A stretch of DNA of 64,000 bases from contig NZ_JAOUSF010000005.1 of the NCBI RefSeq assembly GCF_025660475.1, forward strand, positions 1 to 64,000, written 5' to 3'. Source of the stretch: Perspicuibacillus lycopersici (GTDB taxonomy: Bacteria; Bacillota; Bacilli; Bacillales; Caldibacillaceae). The translations under genes were made by a program, and so were the position numbers. Below, piece after piece: positions 44,336-52,601 of this stretch (its first letter is position 1; the number at the start of each line of letters is the position of its first letter). Under the pieces are notes generated by a model. That model ran no database searches, was not told where the DNA came from, and saw only the letters and a list, made by a program, of their open reading frames with translations.

Positions 44336-44683
44336 TTAGTCGGTTGTTGCTATTTTCTTCTTTATGTTTGGCAATTCCTCTGGATAATGTAAACACCAGG
44401 TTACCATCCGATCGAGATTACAATAATGATAATGGGTATGATCCGTTTCATTTACCAAATTTAGTATGCTTCTTCTTGCTGCAGCAGCTCCCTTCTTTTC
44501 GATAGTAAATACGGTTATTCCATTTTCTTAAAGTAAATCATTAATTTTTGTCGACGTTTGATTGCTTAACGCTACATATGTATGGGGATAAATATTTTTT
44601 ATTACGGGTAGTGCATCCCTTAATTTATATAATAAATTTGCGTTCGGATCGTGCATAATCGAAATAAATGCAATTTTATCCAA
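44336..44683 (-). pseudogene. Broken gene with internal TAA, glycosyltransferase-like fragment
   Basis: From a TTG at 44683, nine bases after GGAGGGG, the frame reads DKIAFISIMHDPNANLLYKL, then ALPVIKNIYPHTYVALSNQ and meets TAA at 44528-44530. The same frame continues ENGITVFTIEKKGAAAARRS, THYHYCNLDRMVTWCLHYPE and ends in TAA at 44336. The joined text reads like the first part of a Bacillus protein I know only as conserved or glycosyltransferase-like; that family is normally longer. The rest is missing. It is dead or expresses at most a 51-residue stub. Confidence 0.75.
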
Positions 44684-44715
44684 GCGCTCCCCCCTCCTTC
44701 TTTTGGTATAGAAAT

Positions 44716-44749
44716 AGACGTCCATAGAATGTTTCTAGGACGTCTTTTC
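44716..44749 (+). terminator. Orphan terminator-like hairpin
   Basis: AGACGTCC pairs with GGACGTCT around a 14-base loop that can pair further, followed by TTTT on the plus strand. No plus-strand gene precedes it, so it may be left over. Confidence 0.45.
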
Positions 44750-45375
44750 GGTCCAAAACTTTTATAGCTTTCCAACCATAGAAAGTTGCTGCATAAACTG
44801 CAATAAATAATCTTCCTGTACAGTGTTTATTGCAACCTTAGTGTATTTTCATCTTTAAAGGAAAGGGTTCCGTTTGTTCTCCTACCTAGCTGGTAGCTTC
44901 AAGCTCTTAATGGATTGAACCGATTCACCGTTTGTTTTTGAAACGATTACTTCTAGTTCCAGCTTCACAAAAGCTTTTTTATCTTTTGATCCGAACCTCG
45001 ATTGACTTTGATTTTGTATCAACCACTGTGAGGCAGACTGCTCCACCTTCCACTAGTAGGTATTCACATTAATCACTGACAGTGGCGTCGTCACCTAAAA
45101 AGTAATGAGTAGTAGACGTCTAGATTTATGTAAAATAAAAATCACTCCTAATATCATTTGCTGGATAGCTATAAAAAATCATTTAAATTAAATGAAAATA
45201 GAAACGATTAATCAACCTGGTCAAACTGATGGTTAGTAATCTTTATTACTCTAGCAAAATTTCTGTTTTTATTTTTTACAATTTATGACACTATTTTTAA
45301 TTTTTTTCAAATATGTTAAGATAGAATAAAATGCAATCCTTCAAAATATTTCCGACAAACAGAAAGAGTGAAAAC
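44750..45375. other. Spacer with remnants of a minus-strand gene
   Basis: Between 45050 and 44886 the minus strand reads EGGAVCLTVVDTKSKSIEVR to a TAA at 44979, and after a one-base shift KAFVKLELEVIVSKTNGESV to a stop near 44886. The joined text has the strand pattern of a secreted or germination-type (GerAC-like) C-terminal domain, but the likeness is faint. An inverted repeat TGCAATAAA/TTTATTGCA lies near 44800-44835. No start or ribosome binding site is found. Confidence 0.3.
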
Positions 45376-46929
45376 ATGAATACTTTTCGACACAAATTAT
45401 ATTGGCTAATTCCCTTATTTCTTATTTTAGTTGCCCTCATGATATTGTATTGTATTAATCTTCAACGATTTACTTCGTCACCACAAGATCATTGGAGTCG
45501 AGAATATAAGCTCCGTACAATTGATAGCTATAACACGCCACAAGTAATACATGAAAAAGATCATACGGAACTTTATTTTGTAACCGATGGCAAACTTATC
45601 AAGCAAGTATTAGATTCGAACTATAATATAGTAAGTGAAGAAACAGTGGATGCAGAAATATCTACCGTTAAAGACTTTTATATTTATGATGATCAATTAG
45701 TTCTCTTTAAGGATGATTCTCTTATTGATGGGAAAACGAAGGAAAAATTGGCTGATGCTACCCTTTTTCAACGGGGAATCAATGAAAATATTTACTATGC
45801 GAAAAATCAAGATATATATACTTTAAATGTAATGACAAAAGAAAAGAAAAAACTATTGGAAGTATCTCATCCAGTAGAAAATATCCGACCTACCGATGAT
45901 CTATTACTTATTTATTCTAGTAATCTTAATATTGGTACATTCTCCATCTATCAGCTAAAGGACAATAACCAATATGAGTTAATTTTGCAGGATGAAATTA
46001 ATGTTGGTGCAAGTAATAAATTAAATCAAATGGAATTAACGGAGGATGGTAATGTCGTTCATTTAGCAGTTACTGCTGAATCACAATTAAGTACAAATAA
46101 AATGTATTATTTTTATTATGATTCCTTTGATATTCATCATCCGACAATTGAGTTAACGAGAATTCAACCCACTGATCCAGTAACAAATCAACCTTTAGAA
46201 AATTTATCGCAAATTCAACTACGAACAGTAGATGATAGCCTGGAAGTACTATTTAGAAGTGTTGGCTTTACATTTAAAGATACGAATGACAATATGGCAA
46301 TGAATATTTATTCGATGTCACTTAATGATGGTAAAGCACAGGTAAGAAAATTAAGTGATACTTATTCTTTATCACAAGAACCAATGTTTTTAACGAAGGA
46401 TGCAGTTTTATGGAAAGAATCTACTCAACAGCAATATAATCTAATGCTCGCTAGTTCGAATGAAAATATTATCGAAAAAACGAAAAAAATTACCGGCAAT
46501 GAATTATTAATTGCTTTTGGGATAACAATCAGTAATATCGCGACTTCCGCGTTTGTTGCTTTTATCATTAGCTTTTGGCTAATTATCCCGATTGTGTACT
46601 TGTTTGTCGTTCACTTAATTTACCGGTTTAAAGATAGAAGGCGTGATTTAAATAGTAATAATCTCGTTTTTTATGTAGGTGTCCTAACCTATCTAGTAGC
46701 AGTACTATTATCGCGTAATTTATTATTCCCTGAAAATAGTTATGTAACGGCACCAGCCTATATTTCGTTTAGTGGGAATAGTTTTGTTTACATTTTATTA
46801 TTCGCAATTATTGCTTTGGTAAGTGTACAGCTTATCAAACGTGAGTGGGGGACGATCGGAAAATACATGTATTTTATTGGAATACAATATTTATGTTATC
46901 TTATCTTTTTAGGTCCTTTCTATTTATAA
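45376..46929 (+). CDS. Membrane protein with large extracellular domain, unknown
   Basis: A 517-residue protein. One hydrophobic segment at about residues 11-29 is followed by about 360 soluble residues rich in strands and turns, with recurrent patterns such as ...LVLFKDDSLIDGK, ...NIYYAKNQDIYTLN, ...LLLIYSSNLNIGT, which could be a beta-propeller. Four segments (about residues 385-420, 435-455, 470-490 and 497-515) end the chain. I do not recognise the family. The ATG at 45376 follows AAAGAGTG. It has a strong terminator and no operon partner. Confidence 0.6.
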   Translation: MNTFRHKLYWLIPLFLILVALMILYCINLQRFTSSPQDHWSREYKLRTIDSYNTPQVIHEKDHTELYFVTDGKLIKQVLDSNYNIVSEETVDAEISTVKDFYIYDDQLVLFKDDSLIDGKTKEKLADATLFQRGINENIYYAKNQDIYTLNVMTKEKKKLLEVSHPVENIRPTDDLLLIYSSNLNIGTFSIYQLKDNNQYELILQDEINVGASNKLNQMELTEDGNVVHLAVTAESQLSTNKMYYFYYDSFDIHHPTIELTRIQPTDPVTNQPLENLSQIQLRTVDDSLEVLFRSVGFTFKDTNDNMAMNIYSMSLNDGKAQVRKLSDTYSLSQEPMFLTKDAVLWKESTQQQYNLMLASSNENIIEKTKKITGNELLIAFGITISNIATSAFVAFIISFWLIIPIVYLFVVHLIYRFKDRRRDLNSNNLVFYVGVLTYLVAVLLSRNLLFPENSYVTAPAYISFSGNSFVYILLFAIIALVSVQLIKREWGTIGKYMYFIGIQYLCYLIFLGPFYL

Positions 46930-46966
46930 AAAAAATCAATCCGTTTTGAGCGGATTGATTTTTTTG
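46926..46966 (+). terminator. Terminator of the large membrane protein gene
   Basis: AAAAATCAATCCG pairs with CGGATTGATTTTT around TTTTGAG, followed by a T run. Confidence 0.9.
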
Positions 46967-47018
46967 TTGATTTTGTACGAAGTATTGAATATTTAATCCG
47001 AACCAAACGAGTTACTCA

Positions 47019-47783
47019 TCATAACTCGTTTGCAGCTTTTGCCCCTTGAGCTTTTAGCCAATCGACTAAATCAGCTGCACCGCTACGTAGTGCAGCATCT
47101 AGTGGAGTTAATCCATCCCATACGGAAATCCAATTTAAAGCAGCGCCTCGCGCAAGTAAGTATTTAGCAGTATGCAGTTGGCTCCCATGGCAAGCACACC
47201 AGAACGAAACGGTTATTGCATCTGGAGTAGTTGTACTGGATGCTCCCCACGGATACTGATTGGAAAGCCATTCACCTGCAAAATGTGCTTCTATTGCATC
47301 TATTTTGCCTAGTGCAGCTGCGTGCCAAAGAGCCATTTTTGCTCCTCTATCTACTAATCTATGTGCTGCTTTCCACTGCGCAAATGCAACGGCATCATCT
47401 AGTGGCGTCCCACCTGCAATCACTGCTCCGGATGCTTCTATATTTGCGCCAGCATCAATAAGTGCGTCCAACACATCAATGTCATCACAGCTTGCTGCCC
47501 AATGTAGTGGTGTTTCAGTGTGTGACTCGGAAATGCGTGCATTCACATCTGCCCCTGCTTGGACTAATAATTCGACCGTAGCCGCTCCATTTGGCAAATG
47601 ACCAGGCCAATCGGTTACGATATGCAATAGTGAACGTGTGATATTTTCATTGTTTTTCTCGATAATTCTGATATTTGCTAACTGTTGATCTGTTAATAAA
47701 AGCTGTGTTAAAGCGGCAAGATCTCCATTATGAATGGCGTTTATTAATGCGACTGCTAACGGGTTATCCTCGTAAATCTGCAT
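47019..47783 (-). CDS. Ankyrin-repeat protein, likely acquired
   Basis: A 254-residue soluble protein with about five ankyrin-like repeats: AAVELLVQAGADVNARISES, ETPLHWAASCDDIDVLDALI, GTPLDDAVAFAQWKAAHRLV, ALWHAAALGKIDAIEAHF and TAKYLLARGAALNWISVWDG. Order and wording follow a family I associate with Actinobacteria. Two 60-base lines counted by hand are near 50 percent G+C, well above the neighbours, which points to transfer. The ATG at 47783 has GAGGGGG eight bases upstream. Ankyrin repeats bind other proteins; no catalytic domain is present. Confidence 0.8.
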   Translation of the reverse strand: MQIYEDNPLAVALINAIHNGDLAALTQLLLTDQQLANIRIIEKNNENITRSLLHIVTDWPGHLPNGAATVELLVQAGADVNARISESHTETPLHWAASCDDIDVLDALIDAGANIEASGAVIAGGTPLDDAVAFAQWKAAHRLVDRGAKMALWHAAALGKIDAIEAHFAGEWLSNQYPWGASSTTTPDAITVSFWCACHGSQLHTAKYLLARGAALNWISVWDGLTPLDAALRSGAADLVDWLKAQGAKAANEL

Positions 47784-47825
47784 ATTTTTAACCCCCTCTT
47801 CTATTATTGTTACGTTCATAAGCAA

Positions 47826-47954
47826 ATGTTCCACAATCGGTACACACAGTTTATTCAAGAACATATGCAAGAAATTGTTCTTGAAAGTTCTTTACAGCAG
47901 CAAGATCATATTATAGAAGCTTTTAAAGAGTTTTATAAGTTCTTATTCCAATGA
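47826..47954 (+). pseudogene. Possible C-terminal remnant of a TetR-type regulator
   Basis: A 42-codon frame reads MFHNRYTQFIQEHMQEIVLE, then SSLQQQDHIIEAFKEFYKFL. The frame stays open upstream to about 47760 (FYYCYVHKQ). The amphipathic helical text with R-Y-x-x-F-I-x-E-H resembles the effector domain of TetR regulators, but no DNA-binding part is present. No ribosome binding site. The remaining spacer up to 48172 shows no other gene. Confidence 0.3.
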
Positions 47955-48172
47955 TAGTAATTATTTGCTAGATTTAATCCTCGTTTTCCCACTACCCATG
48001 ATTATCGTAGGTCGGCTATGCTTCTTAAATACATTCGCTTATTTTAATCAAAAGTATTTCCTTGTGGTAATATCTTTTACTAGACTTTGTTCTAAACTAG
48101 TGATTCTCTCCATATTTTAGTAAAGGAAGTTATAAATCTATTTCATTCTAAACTATAAGGAGAGCGAATCAA

Positions 48173-48400
48173 ATGTTTGTAATTCATTATTTAGAGAATC
48201 AATCGATTGTATTAACTTTATTATCCAGCCATATTCCTTCCGTCGACGAAGATGTTCGAATAAAGGGCCGGAAAGGGAAAATAATAAGTATTAAGGAGAT
48301 TAATGATAAGCATGTACAGGTACAGGTACTTTTTGAAAAGATTACGAAGAATCAACCGATATCTACAGTAGATTCGAAAAAGAAAAAAAAGATAAGGTAA
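48173..48400 (+). CDS. Small basic protein of unknown function
   Basis: A 75-residue protein. VDEDVRIKGRKGKIISIKEI followed by KHVQVQVLFEKI looks like a small KOW/SH3-like barrel, and the chain ends in a lysine tract (DSKKKKKIR). AAGGAGAG lies eight bases before the ATG, which supports translation. I do not recognise a named family. Confidence 0.55.
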   Translation: MFVIHYLENQSIVLTLLSSHIPSVDEDVRIKGRKGKIISIKEINDKHVQVQVLFEKITKNQPISTVDSKKKKKIR

Positions 48401-48423
48401 ATAACTCGACGCGTGTATCTAGT

Positions 48424-48454
48424 GGAGCGGAACGATTGTTCGGCTTCTTTTTTT
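48424..48454 (+). terminator. Terminator of the small basic protein gene
   Basis: GGAGCGGAAC pairs with GTTCGGCTTC with one mismatch and one G-U pair, followed by a run of T. Confidence 0.65.
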
Positions 48455-48527
48455 GACCAATTTTTCTTGCTTGTAAGTACAAAGGAAAGACATTTCTTTG
48501 TTGTCATTTCCCTTGTATTTTCTATCA

Positions 48528-49049
48528 CTATATTTTCCGTTGTAATGTATAAGTGGAAAATTCGGGATTCTCTTGATCAATCGTATTAGCTTTTAATTGA
48601 AATCCGATGGATTGGTAAAAATGAATTGCCGTCTGATTGGATTGTAGTACACGTACGAACTGTAATTTTGCACCAGCATCTCGCTGTTGTTCTGTTATAT
48701 AATTTACTAGCATTGTTCCAATTCCTTTTCTTCTTTCCGCTAAGTCTAAATACAATACAAAGATACCACCAGTATTAGCCGTTATCAATCCACCACCAGC
48801 TGCACCTATTACTTTTCCGTTCTGTCTTGCTACAACCCAGCCTTGCCATTGTGTATTTACGTTTTCTATTTCTCTCGTAATGCGAGCTGCTGAGTAATAT
48901 TCAGCAATTTTCTGTCGCACTAGCTGTTGATTTTGAAAATATTTCGTTGTATACAGATACCCTTTTCTACAAATATGTTTTATTTGTTCCCTATCTGCAA
49001 TGTTTGCTCGCTCTATTTTTATCATTGAAGTAGTTTTATTATTACTCAT
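48528..49049 (-). CDS. GNAT-family N-acetyltransferase
   Basis: A 173-residue GNAT protein. FVLYLDLAERRKGIGTMLVN (residues about 96-115) has the acetyl-CoA loop RRKGIG, and VLQSNQTAIHFYQSIGFQLK is motif B. GWVVARQNGKVIGAAGGGL is the preceding strand. The start has GGAGG five bases upstream. It is the first minus-strand gene after a change of direction, 74 bases downstream of the ABC-F gene. Substrate unknown. Confidence 0.85.
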   Translation of the reverse strand: MSNNKTTSMIKIERANIADREQIKHICRKGYLYTTKYFQNQQLVRQKIAEYYSAARITREIENVNTQWQGWVVARQNGKVIGAAGGGLITANTGGIFVLYLDLAERRKGIGTMLVNYITEQQRDAGAKLQFVRVLQSNQTAIHFYQSIGFQLKANTIDQENPEFSTYTLQRKI

Positions 49050-49123
49050 ACGATCCTCCTCTTCTATCCTTTTATGTTATTTCTTTCATTATAGCGGAAG
49101 CGGAATCATTGCTTCAAAACATT

Positions 49124-50995
49124 TTACTGAATTAATTGACTACAAAGAATTTCCCATTGCTGCTCGAGCTCTTCTTTTTCCTTATATAAGTGTTGAAGCA
49201 TGGTTAATTCCTCACAATTGACTAGTTGCTTTTCAATTTCACCTATTTTTTGTTCAATCTCCTCTAAATCCTTTTCGTCCGCTACTAATTTTTGTGACTC
49301 TATTTTTTCACGATTATGCTTCGGCTTTCCTTTTTTCTTTTTATCCTCCTGTTTAACAGGCTGTTGAACGTTCTCTTTCATTTTCTTTTTAGCCCAATTA
49401 TAATCACCAGCAAATGCATGTAGTCGATTTGCTTCAATCCAGTAGATTTTCTTAAATATTTTATTAAGAAAATAGCGGTCATGGGATATGGCTAATATTG
49501 TTCCATCAAAGTCCTCTAACGCTTCCTCTAATACTTCGCGTGATTCAATATCCAGATGATTGGTCGGTTCATCTAATACTAAAAAGTTGATTTCTTGATA
49601 CATTAGTTGTGCCAAACGGAGACGCATTTTTTCCCCACCGCTTAGCTGGGATATTTTTCGGAATACTGCATACCCAAAAAATAAAAATCGAGATAATATA
49701 TTTCTTGCTTCCCCCTCTGTCATCGGAACCTCTTGTCGAAATGCCTCTATTACAGAAACATCTTCCGCTTCCTCAAATACGTGTTGGGACAAATAACCGA
49801 TTTTTACATTGCTACCAATTTTCACTTCCCCTTCGTCAGCAGGGATTTGTTGTAAAATTAGTTTGATTAAAGTGGATTTACCTGAACCATTTTCTCCTAC
49901 AATCGCTACTCGTTCTTGAAACGTAATATTCATGGATACATCAGCAAAAAGAAGTTGGTCGCCAAATCGTTTTACAACATTTCGAAGGAATACAACGTCC
50001 TTTCCGCTCCTTGTCGTTGCCTCCATATCTAATGACATTTTTTTCGGATTCACGTTAGGACGGCTGATTTTTTCCATTCGTTCTAGTGCTCTTTCCATAT
50101 TTCTTGCCCGTTTATGAAGTCCTTCATTTGGCGGATTTGCATTATTTGCCCATTCCTTCAGCCTTTTAATTGCTTCCTTCATTTTTTTGATTTTCTTTTG
50201 TTGCTCCTCATATGCTTGAAACTCTCGCATAAGTTGCTCTTGTTTTTCTTTTATATAACCAGAAAAATTAGTAGCATAACCATTTATTTCTCCATTCTCT
50301 AAATCGAAAATTTTATTCGTAACATCATCTAAAAAGTAACGATCATGTGAAATAATACAAACGGTTCCTTGATAATTTTGAATAAAATCACCTAGCCATT
50401 CAACAGCTAGTAAATCTAAATGATTTGTTGGCTCATCTAATAATAAGAAATCAGGATGCTTCAATAAAATATGGGCCAAGCCAATCTTTGTTTTTTCCCC
50501 GCCGCTAAGGGTTGCGTATCTTTGTTCAAGTAAATGCGAAATATTTAAACCGTGGACAATTTTTTCAATGTTTGTATCGATTTCATAGCCACCTTCTAGC
50601 GTAAATTTATCCAATAAATTTCCATAGTCACTTACCAGCTTTTTTAAATGAATGGAGTCTTTTTCCATTGCCATGAGCTTTTCTAGCTCCTTCATTTTCC
50701 TTTCCGTTGCTAAAAGATCTGAAAACGCGAGTTTTAATACATCCTTTGTAGTTGCTGCATGATGATTCGTTGGAATTTGCTTTAAATAGCCAATTTCTAA
50801 CCCCTTCTTCCAGTGTATATTTCCAGTATCCGGCTGCTCACTTCCTGCTAAAAGCTCAAATAATGTCGTTTTTCCGCTACCATTTCTGCCAACGAAGCCT
50901 ACTCGTTCGCCTTCTTTAATATCAAAGCTTATATTTTCAAAGATGGTATTTCCACCATACATTTTACTCACGTCATTTACACTACAAATAATCAT
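49124..50995 (-). CDS. ABC-F ATPase, probable ribosome-protection protein
   Basis: A 623-residue cytosolic protein with two ABC domains and no membrane segment. Walker A motifs are GRNGSGKTT and GENGSGKST; signatures are TLSGGEKTKI and QLSGGEKMRL; Walker B motifs end in LLDEPTNHLD and VLDEPTNHLD. The inter-domain helix (AYEEQQKKIKKMKEAIKRLK region) reaches the ribosomal centre in this family. Some members (VmlR, Vga, Msr) displace antibiotics from the ribosome, others (YfmR) resolve stalls. The antibiotic-type attenuator upstream favours the resistance group. TTGGAGG lies six bases before the ATG at 50995. A C-terminal charged extension (about residues 520-600) is present. Confidence 0.85.
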   Translation of the reverse strand: MIICSVNDVSKMYGGNTIFENISFDIKEGERVGFVGRNGSGKTTLFELLAGSEQPDTGNIHWKKGLEIGYLKQIPTNHHAATTKDVLKLAFSDLLATERKMKELEKLMAMEKDSIHLKKLVSDYGNLLDKFTLEGGYEIDTNIEKIVHGLNISHLLEQRYATLSGGEKTKIGLAHILLKHPDFLLLDEPTNHLDLLAVEWLGDFIQNYQGTVCIISHDRYFLDDVTNKIFDLENGEINGYATNFSGYIKEKQEQLMREFQAYEEQQKKIKKMKEAIKRLKEWANNANPPNEGLHKRARNMERALERMEKISRPNVNPKKMSLDMEATTRSGKDVVFLRNVVKRFGDQLLFADVSMNITFQERVAIVGENGSGKSTLIKLILQQIPADEGEVKIGSNVKIGYLSQHVFEEAEDVSVIEAFRQEVPMTEGEARNILSRFLFFGYAVFRKISQLSGGEKMRLRLAQLMYQEINFLVLDEPTNHLDIESREVLEEALEDFDGTILAISHDRYFLNKIFKKIYWIEANRLHAFAGDYNWAKKKMKENVQQPVKQEDKKKKGKPKHNREKIESQKLVADEKDLEEIEQKIGEIEKQLVNCEELTMLQHLYKEKEELEQQWEILCSQLIQ

Positions 50996-51045
50996 ATGTT
51001 TTACCTCCAATAAGTCAGTTTGTTATTTCGTATTTTTATGCAATG

Positions 51046-51081
51046 CAAAAAAGCCATGGCGAATACAACTCTCCATGGCTT
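51046..51081 (-). terminator. Attenuator terminator in the ABC-F leader
   Basis: On the minus strand AAGCCATGG pairs perfectly with CCATGGCTT, followed by TTTTTT. It lies after the leader gene and 51 bases before the ABC-F start, so it would stop the message unless it is prevented from forming. Confidence 0.85.
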
Positions 51082-51170
51082 ACCTTTATAATGTTCACAT
51101 GAAAAAAGAGAGATGAAAATCCCTCCTTCCACAGAACATATTAAAAAATGTGGGTATAGAGATGTGCTCA

Positions 51171-51294
51171 CTGTTTTAGTATTGCGTTATGAAATTGCTA
51201 AAAAAGGGCAGACGAATCCCGTTAGCAAAAACAACCGCAAATTTTGCACGGATAAAATATAAATAATCTTTATTATAACCGTGCACTAAAACAG
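51171..51294 (-). promoter_or_regulatory. Long-range stem that closes the leader gene
   Basis: CTGTTTTAGT (51294-51285, codons 5-8 of the leader) is exactly complementary to ACTAAAACAG (51180-51171), which includes the leader stop codon. A smaller stem GCACGG/CCGTGC (about 51280-51245) lies inside. A ribosome on the leader would open the 10-bp stem, so pairing depends on translation. Confidence 0.6.
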
Positions 51295-51307
51295 CTTGAC
51301 GTAACAT
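51176..51307 (-). CDS. Leader peptide upstream of the ABC-F gene
   Basis: A 43-codon frame with GGAGG nine bases before the ATG. It begins MLRQAVLVHGYNKDYLYFIR and ends PFFSNFITQY, a mostly aromatic and basic peptide without a membrane segment. Vga-, vmlR- and lmo0919-type genes are known to be controlled by short translated leaders with a conditional terminator. Position between a good promoter and the terminator supports the same role. The stalling codons are not known. Confidence 0.65.
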   Translation of the reverse strand: MLRQAVLVHGYNKDYLYFIRAKFAVVFANGIRLPFFSNFITQY

Positions 51308-51342
51308 CCTTCCCCACCTCCGTTTCATTCATAATTATCTTT

Positions 51343-51371
51343 ATTATATGTCAATTGGATTTATTTTGCAA
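51343..51371 (-). promoter_or_regulatory. Promoter of the ABC-F leader
   Basis: On the minus strand TTGCAA (51371-51366), exactly 17 bases, then a perfect TATAAT (51348-51343). The leader from about 51337 to the ABC-F start is some 340 bases. Confidence 0.75.
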
Positions 51372-51398
51372 TTTGATATTTTAAAAATGTCGCTATAC

Positions 51399-51770
51399 TT
51401 ATTGAATGGTTTGAATGAACCATAGTTTATATCCATCCGGATCTGCTATTATTGCTTCTCTAACGCCCCATTCCCGATTGATTGGTTCTTGTAAAATGGT
51501 TGTACCAGCCTGTTTAACAGTCTCTATTAGGAGATCAACATCATCCACAAGTATATCAAAGGAAATACCATAGTCTACTGGTTCTGTCTTATCGGAGGAA
51601 TGGAGTAAGATAGTCGTCTTCTCCTCTTCGCCAATCGAAAACCAGACCATACCAGCATCTCGAATTTCCTCTGAAAAACCTAATACATGTTTGTAAAAAT
51701 GATAGGATGCATCTAAATTCGTTACGTGAATTACAATACTGTTCAGTTTTTTTACTTTAAATTGTGCCAT
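51399..51770 (-). CDS. VOC-family (glyoxalase/bleomycin-resistance-like) protein
   Basis: A 123-residue VOC protein: LNSIVIHVTNLDASYHFYKH, GMVWFSIGEEEKTTILLHSS and EAIIADPDGYKLWFIQ. The fold repeats beta-alpha-beta-beta-beta twice, with His14 and a late residue at the Glu position replaced by hydrophobic Leu-Trp, so the metal site may be incomplete. AAGGTGG is eight bases before the ATG at 51770. Substrate unknown. It is separated from the ABC-F leader by the promoter region. Confidence 0.8.
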   Translation of the reverse strand: MAQFKVKKLNSIVIHVTNLDASYHFYKHVLGFSEEIRDAGMVWFSIGEEEKTTILLHSSDKTEPVDYGISFDILVDDVDLLIETVKQAGTTILQEPINREWGVREAIIADPDGYKLWFIQTIQ

Positions 51771-51812
51771 TTTTTCTACCACCTTATAAATATTGTTTAG
51801 AATTTTTTGTTT

Positions 51813-52373
51813 TTATAACCGAAATGTCCTTTTAATCAATTCCGCAACTTCTTTTGCGCTTAAGCTAGTATTATCAATTCTAAGATAGTTTTCTTCTTGG
51901 ATTTCTCCTACATATGAGTTTAAACGGTGCTTGTCCAACGTTGTAAGTAAATCTTGTTCAGACCATGCAAGATCTCGTTTCGATGGTTTATGTGCCAAAC
52001 GATGGGGTGTTTTATTCCGCTTTAGGCGCTCTGATAACTGAGCTTCCAATTCCACGAAATAGACCGAATTCCCATTTGACTCAAAAAGCTCCTTTACTTT
52101 TGCAACGTAATCCCAATCTGCTTGTAAATCAAATGCCCAAACATAGGTAAAGATCATACCAGATAAATCACTAACGGCCGCTTCCTTAAAAATTTCCTCA
52201 CGAAATAAATATACCAATCGTTTTCCTGCCGGGGTACTATAATTGAAAAATTGCCCAACTAAATCAATCGTCATATGATTGTGAAAGAGCTTTAACTCTG
52301 TCATTTTTTCTAATTCATGGCCAACCGTCATTTTCCCTACTGCTTGTGGTCCGAAAATCATAACCAACTTCAT
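51813..52373 (-). CDS. P-loop kinase-like protein
   Basis: A 186-residue nucleotide-binding protein. MIFGPQAVGKMTVGHELEKM is a Walker A motif with Lys13; NHMTIDLVGQFFNYSTPAGK and VELEAQLSERLKRNK fit a shikimate/adenylylsulfate-kinase-like core with an R-rich lid (KRNKTPHRLAHKPSKR). The substrate is unknown. The ATG at 52373 follows AGAGGATG. The VOC gene starts 42 bases after its stop; the two may be co-transcribed. Confidence 0.75.
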   Translation of the reverse strand: MKLVMIFGPQAVGKMTVGHELEKMTELKLFHNHMTIDLVGQFFNYSTPAGKRLVYLFREEIFKEAAVSDLSGMIFTYVWAFDLQADWDYVAKVKELFESNGNSVYFVELEAQLSERLKRNKTPHRLAHKPSKRDLAWSEQDLLTTLDKHRLNSYVGEIQEENYLRIDNTSLSAKEVAELIKRTFRL

Positions 52374-52601
52374 AAAATCATCCTCTGCTCTATGATGTAA
52401 TGTGTGCAAAAATATCATTCGCTTACTATTTTTGTCTAAACATGCGCTTCCCCGGGAAAAGTTATTGTAAATATTTGAAATTTATATATAGCATAACAAA
52501 TGAATCAAATATATTTCTATACTTTTGATCATATTTTCTCTATTATAAAAAAATTATAGCAAAAGCAGCTTGTAATCTGGAAAAATAGTATTATGTAACA
52601 T

